A stretch of 64,000 nt of DNA. Origin: Bacillus nakamurai (GTDB lineage: Bacteria; Bacillota; Bacilli; Bacillales; Bacillaceae). Made by a program: the position numbers and the translations under genes. The notes below the pieces were generated by a model that saw only the letters and a list, made by a program, of their open reading frames with translations, had not been told where the DNA came from and made no database searches. Every line of letters starts with the position of its first letter. The first letter of the stretch is position 1. The stretch covers positions 101,469 to 165,468 of the forward strand of contig NZ_LSAZ01000013.1 of NCBI RefSeq assembly GCF_001584325.1, written 5' to 3'. This document shows positions 34,900-43,620 of this stretch, in pieces.

Positions 34900-36316
34900 T
34901 TGCGTTTTTCGCCTCTTTTGGTTTGTTTTTAATAGGGAGACGGAGAATAGAGTCATTGGCATTTTTTAAGCTGAAAAACCCATTCGGCGAGAAATACGGA
35001 GAACCGAAGCTTCGTTGTCTCGATAAATGAGTGTAAATCGCCAGCATAAATAAAATCATGCCGAACAGCCCGAACGCTGCCGAAGTGAACATTGAGATGA
35101 ACCGGAGCACACGGAATGACAGCCCCATCCCGTACTGCGGCACCGTAAACGAAGCAAGCGCGACAATGCTGACGACGATCACCATGATAGAGCTGACGAG
35201 GTTGGCTTCAACGGCTGCCTGTCCGATAACGACTCCCCCTACTAACCCGATCGTTTGGCCGAGCGGGCTGGGAAGCCTTAAGCCTGCCTCTCTCAGCAGT
35301 TCAATCGTAATTTCCATCACCATCGCCTCAATGATAGGCGGAAATGGGACATTTTCTCTATTCGCCGAGATGGTGACAGCAAGAGACGTCGGCAGAAGCC
35401 CTTGATGAAACGATACGAGCGCGATATAAATCGACGAAAAAAACAGCGTGATAAAAATAGATGTGAACCGCAGCGCCCGGATGAGCGAGGCTGAGATCCA
35501 CCGTTCATAATAATCGTCGGGAGACTGCATCAAAATGCCGAGTGAAGCAGGCACCACCAGAGCGAACGGAGAGTTGTCCACCAGTATGGCAACCCGGCCG
35601 TTGAACAGGGCGGAGGAGACTTTGTCAGGCCGTTCTGTATTTTGTATTTGCGGGAACGGCGAATACTTATTGTCCTCAATGAGTTCCTCAAGCGTCCCGG
35701 AATCTTGGATGTCGTCCAGCTGCACTTCGCCAAGGCGCTTTTCAACATCGCTGACGACAGACGATTTGGCTTTGCCCTCAATATACATGACGGTTGCGTA
35801 TTTTAACTTGCTTTCTCCGATCAGGATTTTTTTCGTTTTCAGCTTCGGATGGTTTGTTCTTTGTCTGATCATGGCAATGTTTGAATCGGTATCCTCGGTG
35901 AAGGCGACTTTCGGCCCTCTTACGACCTTTTCGGATGTAGGCTCTGTTATGCTTCGCTTTTCCTTTTTACCCGTGGTCAGAATGTATACGTTGTCAAGCC
36001 CGTTAATAAAAACGGCGCAATTTCCTCTGAGAATGGAAGTGACGGCTTCTTTTGCCGTAGTGACGGGGCGGGCGTCAATCATATCGAGACGTTTTGTTAC
36101 GGTTTCTAATGTAAGAGTCTCCTCTTCCTTCACCAGAGTTTTGATTGCTTCTTTTATTTTGTCTTCATCATTCAGTTCGCTGAGATACAAATAATAAAAA
36201 ACAAGGCCGTTTGAAAGCATTTTTTTATTTTGAATAAGATCATCGTTCTGTTCAACGTGAGGAAGCACCATAGCCAGATTAATGTGAATATATTCCTTGA
36301 ATTCCGATTGTGCCAC
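34874..36316 (-). CDS. gerAA: Germination receptor subunit GerAA
   Basis: 480 aa from GTG at 36314-36316 behind GGCGGGGTGA; a longer frame to 36337 includes that ribosome site. N-terminal soluble domain to ~residue 250 (NGNCAVFINGL-like NCAVFINGLDNVYILTTGKK, and KYSPFPQIQNTERPDKVSSA), then about five membrane helices with SPLGQTIGLVGGVVIGQAAV. First gene of gerAA-AB-AC, expressed in the forespore in B. subtilis. I could not place the sigma-G promoter with confidence. Confidence 0.93.
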   Translation of the reverse strand: MAQSEFKEYIHINLAMVLPHVEQNDDLIQNKKMLSNGLVFYYLYLSELNDEDKIKEAIKTLVKEEETLTLETVTKRLDMIDARPVTTAKEAVTSILRGNCAVFINGLDNVYILTTGKKEKRSITEPTSEKVVRGPKVAFTEDTDSNIAMIRQRTNHPKLKTKKILIGESKLKYATVMYIEGKAKSSVVSDVEKRLGEVQLDDIQDSGTLEELIEDNKYSPFPQIQNTERPDKVSSALFNGRVAILVDNSPFALVVPASLGILMQSPDDYYERWISASLIRALRFTSIFITLFFSSIYIALVSFHQGLLPTSLAVTISANRENVPFPPIIEAMVMEITIELLREAGLRLPSPLGQTIGLVGGVVIGQAAVEANLVSSIMVIVVSIVALASFTVPQYGMGLSFRVLRFISMFTSAAFGLFGMILFMLAIYTHLSRQRSFGSPYFSPNGFFSLKNANDSILRLPIKNKPKEAKNANEPENNSK

Positions 36317-36434
36317 CGCAATCACCCCGCCTTCCAATCCTTATGTAGAGGTTATCTTTTCCTGTTAAAAAAATGATATACTATGTTAAAGTATTTCATG
36401 GTACAAGTTTTTTTTATGAAAGCGGAGGAGAGAT

Positions 36435-36620
36435 GTGGCACAAGTCAGACTGGCAGGGAATGCCGAAGAAATTGAACAGCTTATCAAATCATTTGAGGCG
36501 CATTATGAGGTAGCCTATACGTCAAAGGAGTACCGGAAAACAAATCCGAAATATAAATACTCTAAGGATTCGCGCGTCTATCTTGAACTGAAATTAAAGT
36601 CCGCAAAGATCGAAAAATAA
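36435..36620 (+). CDS. yvzF: YvzF, DUF3970 small protein
   Basis: 61 aa from GTG at 36435, with GGAGG six bases upstream. Contains AQVRLAGNAEEIEQLIKSF followed by a lysine/tyrosine-rich region (KEYRKTNPKYKYSKDSRVYL). It matches the DUF3970 family and its place next to gerAA. Function unknown. It is divergent from gerA and about 70 bases before fumC. Confidence 0.8.
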   Translation: MAQVRLAGNAEEIEQLIKSFEAHYEVAYTSKEYRKTNPKYKYSKDSRVYLELKLKSAKIEK

Positions 36621-36689
36621 AAAAGGGTTTCATCTGTTACTGGCGAATAATACTCAGGGTGAAGCAACTGTTATGGAGGGATACATAAA

Positions 36690-38078
36690 ATGGAATACAG
36701 AATTGAAAAAGACACCATGGGAGAAATAAAAGTTCCGGCAGATAAGTTTTGGGGCGCTCAGACACAGCGCAGCAAAGAGAACTTTAAAATCGGTTTTGAA
36801 AAAATGCCTCAGCGTGTTGTGAAGGCGTTTGCAATATTAAAAAGAAGCACGGCGATCGCTAACGAACGCCTCGGCAATTTAGATTCTGAAAAAGCACAGG
36901 CGATTGCGGCTGTTTGTGATGACGTGTTAAAAGGCAAATATGACGATAACTTTCCGCTCGTCGTTTGGCAGACGGGAAGCGGCACACAAAGCAACATGAA
37001 TATGAATGAAGTGGTGGCGAACCGCGCGACTGCTTTATTGAAAGAAAAACATTCTGACCTTACGATTCATCCGAATGATGACGTCAACCGCAGCCAAAGC
37101 TCAAACGACACATTCCCGACGGCAATGCACGTTGCGGCGGTTCTTGCCGTATACGAACAGCTCGTTCCGGCGCTTGACCAGCTCCGCGCGACACTTGATG
37201 AAAAAGCGAAGGCTTATCAAGACATTGTTAAAATCGGACGCACGCATTTGCAGGACGCGACTCCGCTGACGCTCGGCCAAGAAATCAGCGGCTGGGTCTA
37301 TATGCTTGACCGTTCGAAAGAAATGATTCTGGAAGCCACTGAAAAAATCCGTGCGCTTGCCATCGGAGGCACGGCGGTCGGAACGGGAATCAACGCCCAT
37401 CCGCAATTCGGTGAACTCGTGGCTGAGGAAATCACAAAAGTAACGGGGCAGACGTTCAAAAGCTCGCCGAACAAATTCCATGCGCTGACAAGCCATGATG
37501 AAATCACTCACGTTCACGGCGCGTTAAAAGCACTTTCTGCCGACCTGATGAAGATCGCAAATGACGTCAGATGGCTGGCAAGCGGCCCGCGCTGCGGCAT
37601 CGGCGAAATCGTCATCCCTGAAAATGAGCCGGGAAGTTCTATCATGCCTGGTAAAGTCAATCCGACTCAATGCGAGGCGCTGACTATGATCGCCGCTCAA
37701 GTCATGGGGAATGACGCAACAATCGGTTTTGCAGCAAGCCAAGGCAACTTCGAGCTGAACGTTTTCAAACCGGTTATTATCTATAACTTCCTGCAAACGG
37801 TGCAGCTTCTCAGCGACGGAATGAATTCCTTCCATGACAAATGTGCCGTCGGAATTGAGCCGAATAAAGAGACGATTCAAGAAAATCTGTCTAACTCATT
37901 AATGCTCGTTACGGCGCTCAACCCGCATATCGGCTACGAAAACGCCGCGAAAATCGCCAAGCTTGCCCACAAGGAAGGCTTGACGCTGAAAGAAGCGGCA
38001 TTACAGCTGAACCTGCTCACAGAAGAGCAATTTAATGAAATGGTAAGACCGGAAGATATGGTGCACCCGAAAGCATAA
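36690..38078 (+). CDS. fumC: Class II fumarate hydratase FumC (CitG)
   Basis: 462 aa, usual length. Fumarase/aspartase superfamily signature [16 protein letters not shown] near residue 317 (catalytic Ser loop), plus [34 protein letters not shown] and [16 protein letters not shown]. Converts fumarate to malate in the TCA cycle. ATG behind ATGGAGGGATACATAAA. Ends at a hairpin shared with yuxN. Confidence 0.95.
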   Translation: MEYRIEKDTMGEIKVPADKFWGAQTQRSKENFKIGFEKMPQRVVKAFAILKRSTAIANERLGNLDSEKAQAIAAVCDDVLKGKYDDNFPLVVWQTGSGTQSNMNMNEVVANRATALLKEKHSDLTIHPNDDVNRSQSSNDTFPTAMHVAAVLAVYEQLVPALDQLRATLDEKAKAYQDIVKIGRTHLQDATPLTLGQEISGWVYMLDRSKEMILEATEKIRALAIGGTAVGTGINAHPQFGELVAEEITKVTGQTFKSSPNKFHALTSHDEITHVHGALKALSADLMKIANDVRWLASGPRCGIGEIVIPENEPGSSIMPGKVNPTQCEALTMIAAQVMGNDATIGFAASQGNFELNVFKPVIIYNFLQTVQLLSDGMNSFHDKCAVGIEPNKETIQENLSNSLMLVTALNPHIGYENAAKIAKLAHKEGLTLKEAALQLNLLTEEQFNEMVRPEDMVHPKA

Positions 38079-38088
38079 AAAAGAAAGA

Positions 38089-38117
38089 ACGGCTGCAAAA
38101 ACTGCGGCCGTTCTTCT
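38089..38117. terminator. Terminator between fumC and yuxN
   Basis: GAACGGC(T)GC...GCGGCCGTTC stem. The minus-strand side has TTCTTTTTT, so it fits yuxN best and is weaker for fumC. Confidence 0.75.
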
Positions 38118-38991
38118 AAATAAACTGCTGTTTTAATAAATAGCTGAGCTGCTCTGCATCTTCAGCCAGCAGTTCTGATTCCTTCAAATTCAGAATCATC
38201 CCTTTTATAATTGCCGGTTTCGGCGACTTTTTCTTCATTTCCGCTTCCAGAATCTCCAAGCTCTCGGTGAATTCAGATGCTTGCGATTTGTCCATCGTGC
38301 TGATTGAGGCACGGAGGGTCTGCAAAATCGATTTACTTAAAGGATCGGGCTGTCCGTTATGAAGCGGTCCGAACAGTGAGCTTGCCTCATCAAGAGAAAT
38401 AAAAGGTTCATCCCGTCTGTCCGCCATCCCGTTCACGATGTCATCAATTCTATGAATCACCGTATCCGCCAATGCGGCCGGCTGTACGGCCCGTCCCGTC
38501 AAGATGATATATTCAAGATATATCTGATTGATTCCTTCTATTAAGAAACAAAGCTCGGCTGTATACGGCTCAACCTTTTCTCCGTAAATATTGAGGAGGC
38601 TGTCAATGTGAAATTGCAGAATCGAACTGCGGATTCTTTTTCCGCACTGCGCCACTTCCTCTGTATAAGGCAGAGATCCGTCTTTCATCTGAACCGTAAT
38701 AAAATCCTGATGCGTGAGAATCGATTCATAAAACACCGCAAGCTGTTTCTGATAAGCGGCTCTCGGGCTGTCACCTTCTGTTTGAATCGTAGTGATACGG
38801 GTAAACGTTTTATCATAGTAGTAATTCAGCATTGATAGAAGCAAAGCTTCTTTGGAAGGAAAATAAATGTAAAAAGCGCCTTTGGAGATTTTGCATTCAT
38901 CGGCAATTTCTTGAACTGATGTTGATTTGTACCCTTTACGGGCAAACAGTTTTATAGCTGCTTCAATAATCAGCTTTTCTTTTTCCTTCAA
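38116..38991 (-). CDS. yuxN: TetR-family regulator YuxN
   Basis: 291 aa if the start is TTG at 38989-38991, preceded by AAAGGGTGG; a longer version from ATG at 39036 has no ribosome site. N-terminal TetR HTH: IIEAAIKLFARKGYKSTSVQ, EIADECKISKGAFYIYFPSK. The rest is a long helical ligand domain, larger than the usual ~200 aa. Ligand unknown. Two near-identical palindromes, one beside its own start and one at the next gene, suggest autoregulation. Confidence 0.83.
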   Translation of the reverse strand: MKEKEKLIIEAAIKLFARKGYKSTSVQEIADECKISKGAFYIYFPSKEALLLSMLNYYYDKTFTRITTIQTEGDSPRAAYQKQLAVFYESILTHQDFITVQMKDGSLPYTEEVAQCGKRIRSSILQFHIDSLLNIYGEKVEPYTAELCFLIEGINQIYLEYIILTGRAVQPAALADTVIHRIDDIVNGMADRRDEPFISLDEASSLFGPLHNGQPDPLSKSILQTLRASISTMDKSQASEFTESLEILEAEMKKKSPKPAIIKGMILNLKESELLAEDAEQLSYLLKQQFI

Positions 38992-39039
38992 TGGTTCCAC
39001 CCTTTCGGAGCCAGGAGGCTGGCGTCTGCTGCTCATGTA

Positions 39040-39053
39040 TGACTATGTGGTCA
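39040..39053. promoter_or_regulatory. Putative YuxN operator 1
   Basis: TGACTATGTGGTCA: arms TGAC(T) and GGTCA around ATGT. Just upstream of yuxN and nearly identical to operator 2. Confidence 0.55.
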
Positions 39054-39127
39054 TATTGATTTTCCATAAATTTAACCTGATTGTAACTTGTTTTTTTGTT
39101 TTGTTTTATTTATATTATAAAGTGAGA

Positions 39128-39141
39128 TGACCGAATGGTCA
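39128..39141. promoter_or_regulatory. Putative YuxN operator 2
   Basis: TGACCGAATGGTCA: perfect 5-4-5 inverted repeat placed just after a TATAAA -10-like element for the small gene at 39171. Shares TGACY-N4-GGTCA with operator 1. Confidence 0.6.
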
Positions 39142-39170
39142 AAGTTCTGGCGAAAGGGTGAATCTCAAAT

Positions 39171-39335
39171 ATGAGAGAATTAGACGAAATGATCAGCCGC
39201 TTGCGAAACAGAGGGATTAAAGTCGAAAAGGTTAAATATCCAAAGCAGACGATATCTGAAAAGAAATGGGTTCATCAATGCCAAAAACCGCTGAAAACGA
39301 ACTACAGAGATTTTAACGGCTATTCCTTCACATGA
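39171..39335 (+). CDS. Small basic protein, function unknown
   Basis: 54 aa, MRELDEMISRLRNRGIKVEK..., ending RDFNGYSFT. Start ATG with AAAGGGTG ten bases upstream; preceded by a promoter-like region and a putative YuxN operator, which supports expression. Lysine/arginine-rich (about a quarter of residues), one Cys and one His-Gln-Cys stretch (HQCQ), no membrane segment. The stop runs straight into the cssS terminator. I do not recognise a named family with certainty. A DNA- or RNA-binding role would be guesswork. Confidence 0.65.
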   Translation: MRELDEMISRLRNRGIKVEKVKYPKQTISEKKWVHQCQKPLKTNYRDFNGYSFT

Positions 39336-39338
39336 AAA

Positions 39339-39364
39339 AAGACTGCAATAAAAAATTACAGTCT
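39339..39364 (-). terminator. Terminator of cssRS
   Basis: AGACTG...CAGTCT stem followed on the minus strand by TTTTTT. It overlaps the last bases of cssS. Confidence 0.8.
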
Positions 39365-40718
39365 ACTTTGGAACGATAATTCGGTAGGTAACACCCGATT
39401 GATCATTTTCAATTGTAATAGATGCTTTGTGCAGTGTTAAAATCCGTTTTACGATGCTGAGTCCAATGCCAAACTCGCCTTTCTTCCCTTTATTAAAAGG
39501 CTCGTATAAGCTGGATAGCATCTCATCCTCAATCGGAGGACCGTCATTTTTAACCGTCATCACAATCTGCTGCTGATTTTGGCTGATTTGAACGTGAATC
39601 GCCGTTTCGGCGTAGCGAATTTGATTTTCCAGAATGTTTTCAAGGAGCTTGCTCCATTGCTCCGGATCACCGGACATCATCGTCACATCTCCCGTGTCAA
39701 CGGTCCACGATAATTCTTTCCGCGCCCATTTGAGCCGCTCAATCACTTCTTCTGTCACCTTTACAATGTCGAATGTTTCATGATGAATCGGCTGTTTCAG
39801 TAAATAATCAAGTTTCGTTAAATATAATAAATCCTTAATTTTTTTCTCAAGCTTTTCAGCTTCGCCTTCAATCACGTCAATTGTGTTTTCAAGATCACCT
39901 TTAGGAAAAATCCCGTCTTTTATCGACTGGGTATAACCCCTTATAACCATAACAGGCGTTTTTAAATCGTGAGAGATATTTTGTAAAAGCGTTCTTTCTG
40001 TCTCATCCTTTTGAACCAGCTTGCTCCGCATATCCTCAATGGTATGGCCTAATTTTCCGATTTCGTCTTTTCGGTCGACGATGACCGGATCATCCCAATC
40101 CTGTTCAGATATCCGCTTTACATGCTTTTCTAAGGAAACGAGCGGCCGCGATAAATATTTGGCGAGCCAAATCGCCGGAATCCAGCTTAATAAAATAACG
40201 CCTGCAATAATAAACAGAAGCTGCCTAAACAGTGTGTATGCCAGATCATCCCGATAGGAATCAAGTGCGTAAGACAGCATCATGGCATTTTGTCCGTTAA
40301 TGGTGAGGCCTTTTTTAATGACAAAAAACACCTTCTCCCCGCTGACTTCTGCGCTGTATCGTTTCGTGATGCTGTGCTGGCGGCCGGCGAGCTTGTACAC
40401 CTTATGGATAAACGAGTTAGAAAGGTAGCTCAAATCTCTGTCGCTGGCCGATTCTTCCCGCTCCGGCAAAAGGACGTGCTGCACCGGACGGAATGTAGTC
40501 GGGGCGGTCGCTTCCTCGCTGTAATATCCCCGCTCAATAGATCCGGGCAGACGGTACTCCGTCAGGACATGCTGTTCATTTTCAATTGTCGTGTATGTTT
40601 CATCCGTGAAAAAGTCACGCAGCGTATTTGAAAACAGCACGAGCAATAGGATAGAGATGGCTAAGAGGATGCCCGAAATCACAATCCATATTTGAAAAGC
40701 GAGCGGTTTATTTTTCAT
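39363..40718 (-). CDS. cssS: Secretion-stress sensor kinase CssS
   Basis: 451 aa. Membrane helix ~10-30, extracytoplasmic sensor domain ~31-160, second helix ~163-185, HAMP (SRPLVSLEKHVKRI), then kinase core: H-box NISHDLKTPVMVIRGYTQ, ATPase G2 GEFGIGLSIVKRIL. It detects misfolded secreted proteins outside the membrane and phosphorylates CssR. Overlaps cssR by four bases. Divergent htrB is the known target. Confidence 0.91.
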   Translation of the reverse strand: MKNKPLAFQIWIVISGILLAISILLLVLFSNTLRDFFTDETYTTIENEQHVLTEYRLPGSIERGYYSEEATAPTTFRPVQHVLLPEREESASDRDLSYLSNSFIHKVYKLAGRQHSITKRYSAEVSGEKVFFVIKKGLTINGQNAMMLSYALDSYRDDLAYTLFRQLLFIIAGVILLSWIPAIWLAKYLSRPLVSLEKHVKRISEQDWDDPVIVDRKDEIGKLGHTIEDMRSKLVQKDETERTLLQNISHDLKTPVMVIRGYTQSIKDGIFPKGDLENTIDVIEGEAEKLEKKIKDLLYLTKLDYLLKQPIHHETFDIVKVTEEVIERLKWARKELSWTVDTGDVTMMSGDPEQWSKLLENILENQIRYAETAIHVQISQNQQQIVMTVKNDGPPIEDEMLSSLYEPFNKGKKGEFGIGLSIVKRILTLHKASITIENDQSGVTYRIIVPK

Positions 40719-41392
40719 GACGTCATCATCCTGTAGCCGAATCCGTAAATGGTTTCAACCTTAAGCTCGGGCATTTTTTTCCGCAGCCTCCGGACAAGAT
40801 CATCGACCACCCGGTCAGTACCGAAATAGTCATGGCCCCATATTTTTAACAAAATATCCTCTCTGGAAAAGGGATGGCCTTTATGATGAATGAATAAAAG
40901 CAGAAGATCAAATTCCTTAGACGTGAGATTGATCAGGTTCCCATCTTCGCCATAAACCTCTCTGGCTTCTTCGGCTACATTGTAGGAGGATACGGCGGTC
41001 CCGGTTTTTTTAGCGGCAGGCTGTTCTTTATAGACAAGCTCCAACAGCTTTTGAACCCGTATAATCAGCTCTCTGGGCAGAAAAGGCTTTGCGATATAAT
41101 CATTGCTTCCAAGCTCTAAGCCAAGGACTCTGTCAATATCCGCGTCCCGTGCGGAAATAAAAATGACCGGCACATCAGGATCTTTTTCTTTTATTTCTTT
41201 TATGAGGGTGTAGCCGTCTGTATCCGGAAGCATGATGTCAAGAATCCACAGGTGGGGAGACGGCTGCATCCGTTTTCTGGCATCCTCACCTTTTGTAAAA
41301 GATGTAATGTTCCAGCCTTCATTCTCTAAATATTTTGTAAGCAGTTCATTCAGATTATCCTCATCTTCAACTAGATAAATGGTGTATGACAA
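40715..41392 (-). CDS. cssR: Secretion-stress response regulator CssR
   Basis: 225 aa OmpR/PhoB family. Acidic pocket EDE at residues ~8-10, phospho-acceptor in LWILDIMLPDTDGYTL, Lys in SNDYIAKPFLPRELI, and a C-terminal winged helix (ILLKIWGHDYFGTDRVVDDL, VETIYGFGYRM). Activates htrA, htrB and its own operon in B. subtilis. The start follows AAAGGATGTGAG. Confidence 0.91.
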   Translation of the reverse strand: MSYTIYLVEDEDNLNELLTKYLENEGWNITSFTKGEDARKRMQPSPHLWILDIMLPDTDGYTLIKEIKEKDPDVPVIFISARDADIDRVLGLELGSNDYIAKPFLPRELIIRVQKLLELVYKEQPAAKKTGTAVSSYNVAEEAREVYGEDGNLINLTSKEFDLLLLFIHHKGHPFSREDILLKIWGHDYFGTDRVVDDLVRRLRKKMPELKVETIYGFGYRMMTS

Positions 41393-41545
41393 GGCATCTC
41401 ACATCCTTTCAACGTCATTATACTAGTTTTAACACATTCAAGGCGCATTTTCATAATTTCACATATTCTTTTCATTTTTATCCCACAATGTTTGTTTATG
41501 ATGTGTATAAGGGAAGAAAGGAAGAAAAAAAGCGGGGAAGATAAC

Positions 41546-41632
41546 ATGTTCAAACACATATTGTTTTGGTGCTTTGCTTTTCTCCTTATTATTGGGACAA
41601 TAGAACTTGTACATGCAATGAATATGCAATGA
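41546..41632 (+). CDS. Possible 28-residue secreted or membrane leader peptide upstream of htrB
   Basis: ATG TTC AAA CAC ... reads MFKHILFWCFAFLLIIGTIE followed by LVHAMNMQ and a stop. A short basic start, a 14-residue hydrophobic core and a VHA cleavage-like end resemble a Sec signal peptide with almost no mature part. The upstream CGGGGAAG at ~5-base spacing is a moderate ribosome site. It lies between cssR and htrB, 30 bases before htrB, whose transcript would contain it. Could be a leader ORF or a chance frame. Confidence 0.35.
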   Translation: MFKHILFWCFAFLLIIGTIELVHAMNMQ

Positions 41633-41662
41633 ATAGAATGAAAACATGCTAAAGGAGCGTGC

Positions 41663-43018
41663 ATGAATATGAACGATCACCGAGATGACAGTATCAGCAG
41701 GGATCAGTCAGATCTTTCACATACGGAACAAAATAAACAGGAACCGAAGCAGATAAGCCATCAGGAGCAGCAGCTGCTTGAAACGCCAGCAATAAAAGAG
41801 ACAGCCTCGTCAGCAGAAATCGAGAAGACGGCTGCAGTGAAAAAAGAAAAGAAACGGAGAGCCGCATGGCTGAGCCCGATCTTAGGCGGAATTATCGGCG
41901 GAGGTTTGGTGCTTGGCATTGTGCCGAATCTGCCGAGTGAGCAGCATAAGATGGAAGCTGTTTCAGATACAAAGCAGGTGCAGTCCTCAAACTTTACGTC
42001 AGCGCCTTTAAAAAATACATCAAGCGTAGCGGATATGGTAGAGGATTTGGAGCCCGCCATCGTCGGAGTGTCCAACTATCAAGCATCTCAAAGCAGCCAG
42101 TTCGGGTTCGACAGCAGCTCAAGCTCTGAAACGGAGAGCGGCACGGGGTCCGGCGTCATCTTTAAAAAGGATGGCCAAAAAGCGTATATCATCACAAATA
42201 ACCATGTCGTAGAAGGCGCCAACAAACTGGCGGTGAATCTATATAACGGTAAAACCGAAACGGCGAAGCTCGTCGGAAAGGATGCCATCAGTGATTTAGC
42301 CGTGTTGGAAATCAGCTCGTCAAATGTCAAAAAGGTGGCCAGCTTCGGGGACTCCTCTAAGCTCCGTATAGCGGATAAAGTCATTGCCATCGGCAACCCG
42401 CTCGGCCAGCAGTTCTCCGGCACCGTCACTCAAGGGGGCATCAGCGGGCTTAACAGAACGGTTGACGCCGATACGTCACAAGGCACGGTGGAAATGAACG
42501 TCATTCAGACAGACGCGGCAATCAATCCGGGTAACAGCGGCGGCCCGTTAATCAACTCAAGCGGCCAAGTCATCGGGATCAATAGTATGAAAGTCAGTGA
42601 AAACGGTGTGGAATCACTCGGATTCGCCATCCCGAGCAACGATGTAGAACCGATTGTTGACCAGCTGCTGGCCAAAGGGAAAGTCGAACGCCCATTTTTA
42701 GGTGTGCAGATGATTGACATGGCGCAAGTGCCGGAAACGTATCAGCAAAATACGCTCGGATTGTTTGGAGACCAGCTGTCTAAAGGCGTTTATGTAAAAG
42801 AAGTACAGTCCGGTTCACCGGCGGCCAAAGCCGGCATCAAGTCTAATGATGTCATCGTAAAATTAAATGGAAAAGATATTGAAAGCAGCGCAGATATCAG
42901 ACAGATCCTTTATAATGAATTGAAAATCGGTGACAAGACGTCTATCCAAGTCCTCAGAGGCGGAAGCAAAAAGACGCTGGATGTCACGTTAACAAAACAA
43001 ACTGAAAGCGCAAGCTGA
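41663..43018 (+). CDS. htrB: Membrane-anchored serine protease HtrB (YvtA)
   Basis: 451 aa DegP/HtrA family. Polar cytoplasmic N-terminus (~1-67), one membrane anchor (WLSPILGGIIGGGLVLGIVP), then the trypsin-like domain with His in ITNNHVVEGA, Asp in DAISDLAVLEI and Ser in NPGNSGGPLIN, and a C-terminal PDZ domain (GVYVKEVQSGSPAAKAGIKS). Degrades misfolded exported proteins; controlled by CssRS. ATG follows AAAGGAGCGTGC; a second ATG two codons later is possible. Confidence 0.92.
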   Translation: MNMNDHRDDSISRDQSDLSHTEQNKQEPKQISHQEQQLLETPAIKETASSAEIEKTAAVKKEKKRRAAWLSPILGGIIGGGLVLGIVPNLPSEQHKMEAVSDTKQVQSSNFTSAPLKNTSSVADMVEDLEPAIVGVSNYQASQSSQFGFDSSSSSETESGTGSGVIFKKDGQKAYIITNNHVVEGANKLAVNLYNGKTETAKLVGKDAISDLAVLEISSSNVKKVASFGDSSKLRIADKVIAIGNPLGQQFSGTVTQGGISGLNRTVDADTSQGTVEMNVIQTDAAINPGNSGGPLINSSGQVIGINSMKVSENGVESLGFAIPSNDVEPIVDQLLAKGKVERPFLGVQMIDMAQVPETYQQNTLGLFGDQLSKGVYVKEVQSGSPAAKAGIKSNDVIVKLNGKDIESSADIRQILYNELKIGDKTSIQVLRGGSKKTLDVTLTKQTESAS

Positions 43019-43022
43019 GGCG

Positions 43023-43067
43023 CATAAAAAAGCTGAACCCTCAAATTAGGGGTTCAGCTTTTTTTCG
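43023..43067. terminator. Terminator between htrB and mrgA
   Basis: AAAAAAGCTGAACCC...GGGTTCAGCTTTTTTT, a long perfect bidirectional stem. Confidence 0.92.
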
Positions 43068-43532
43068 TTATTCACCTAAGTATGCTGAAAGCATCCACAC
43101 ATGTTTGTCCGCTTCTTCCGCTAAACCGACAAAAAGATCGGCTGTTGAAGGGTCGTTTTGTTCCTCGGCGATGCCGATGACAAATTTCGATTCGCTGCTG
43201 ATTTGTTTGTAATCGTTAATCAGCGTTTGCACCATTTCAGAAGCAGTTTTTTCACTGCCTTCATCAGAGATGGAGGCTTGTTTAAGATAGCTGTTTAATG
43301 TTGCGGCCGGCTGTCCGCCGATGGCCAGAAGCCGTTCGGCAATCGTATCGGCTGTTTCCGCCGCTTGATTATACAGCTCTTCAAATTTTTCATGAAGCGT
43401 AAAGAAGTGAGGCCCTTTTACATACCAATGGAAGCGGTGCAGCTTAGAGTACAGAATAAACCAGTTTGATAATTGGGTATTCATTGAGTTCTCAACTAAA
43501 GATTCATTTTTTTTCGTATGTTGTGTGTTCAT
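43068..43532 (-). CDS. mrgA: Dps-family DNA-binding protein MrgA
   Basis: 154 aa Dps/ferritin-like. Ferroxidase ligands are visible in [20 protein letters not shown] and [20 protein letters not shown]. It forms a dodecamer that oxidises and stores iron and coats DNA, protecting from peroxide. The ribosome site is CAGGGAGGACGATAAAT. A perfect PerR box lies upstream, matching the known PerR control. Confidence 0.94.
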   Translation of the reverse strand: MNTQHTKKNESLVENSMNTQLSNWFILYSKLHRFHWYVKGPHFFTLHEKFEELYNQAAETADTIAERLLAIGGQPAATLNSYLKQASISDEGSEKTASEMVQTLINDYKQISSESKFVIGIAEEQNDPSTADLFVGLAEEADKHVWMLSAYLGE

Positions 43533-43564
43533 ATTTATCGTCCTCCCTGTGATCTGTTGATTTA

Positions 43565-43614
43565 ATTATATCACATATCAAATAAAAATCAATACTAAAT
43601 TATAATAATTATAA
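43565..43614 (-). promoter_or_regulatory. mrgA promoter with a perfect PerR box
   Basis: TTATAATAATTATAA (43600-43614) equals the PerR consensus TTATAATNATTATAA at every position. On the minus strand it precedes TTGATT (43587-43592), a 16-base spacer and TATAAT (43565-43570). Confidence 0.85.
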
Positions 43615-43620
43615 ATAAGG

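Noticed and set aside
35535..36194. 219-codon open frame antisense to gerAA
   Set aside because: Lies wholly within a conserved gene, has no ribosome site or recognisable domain, so it is a shadow frame.
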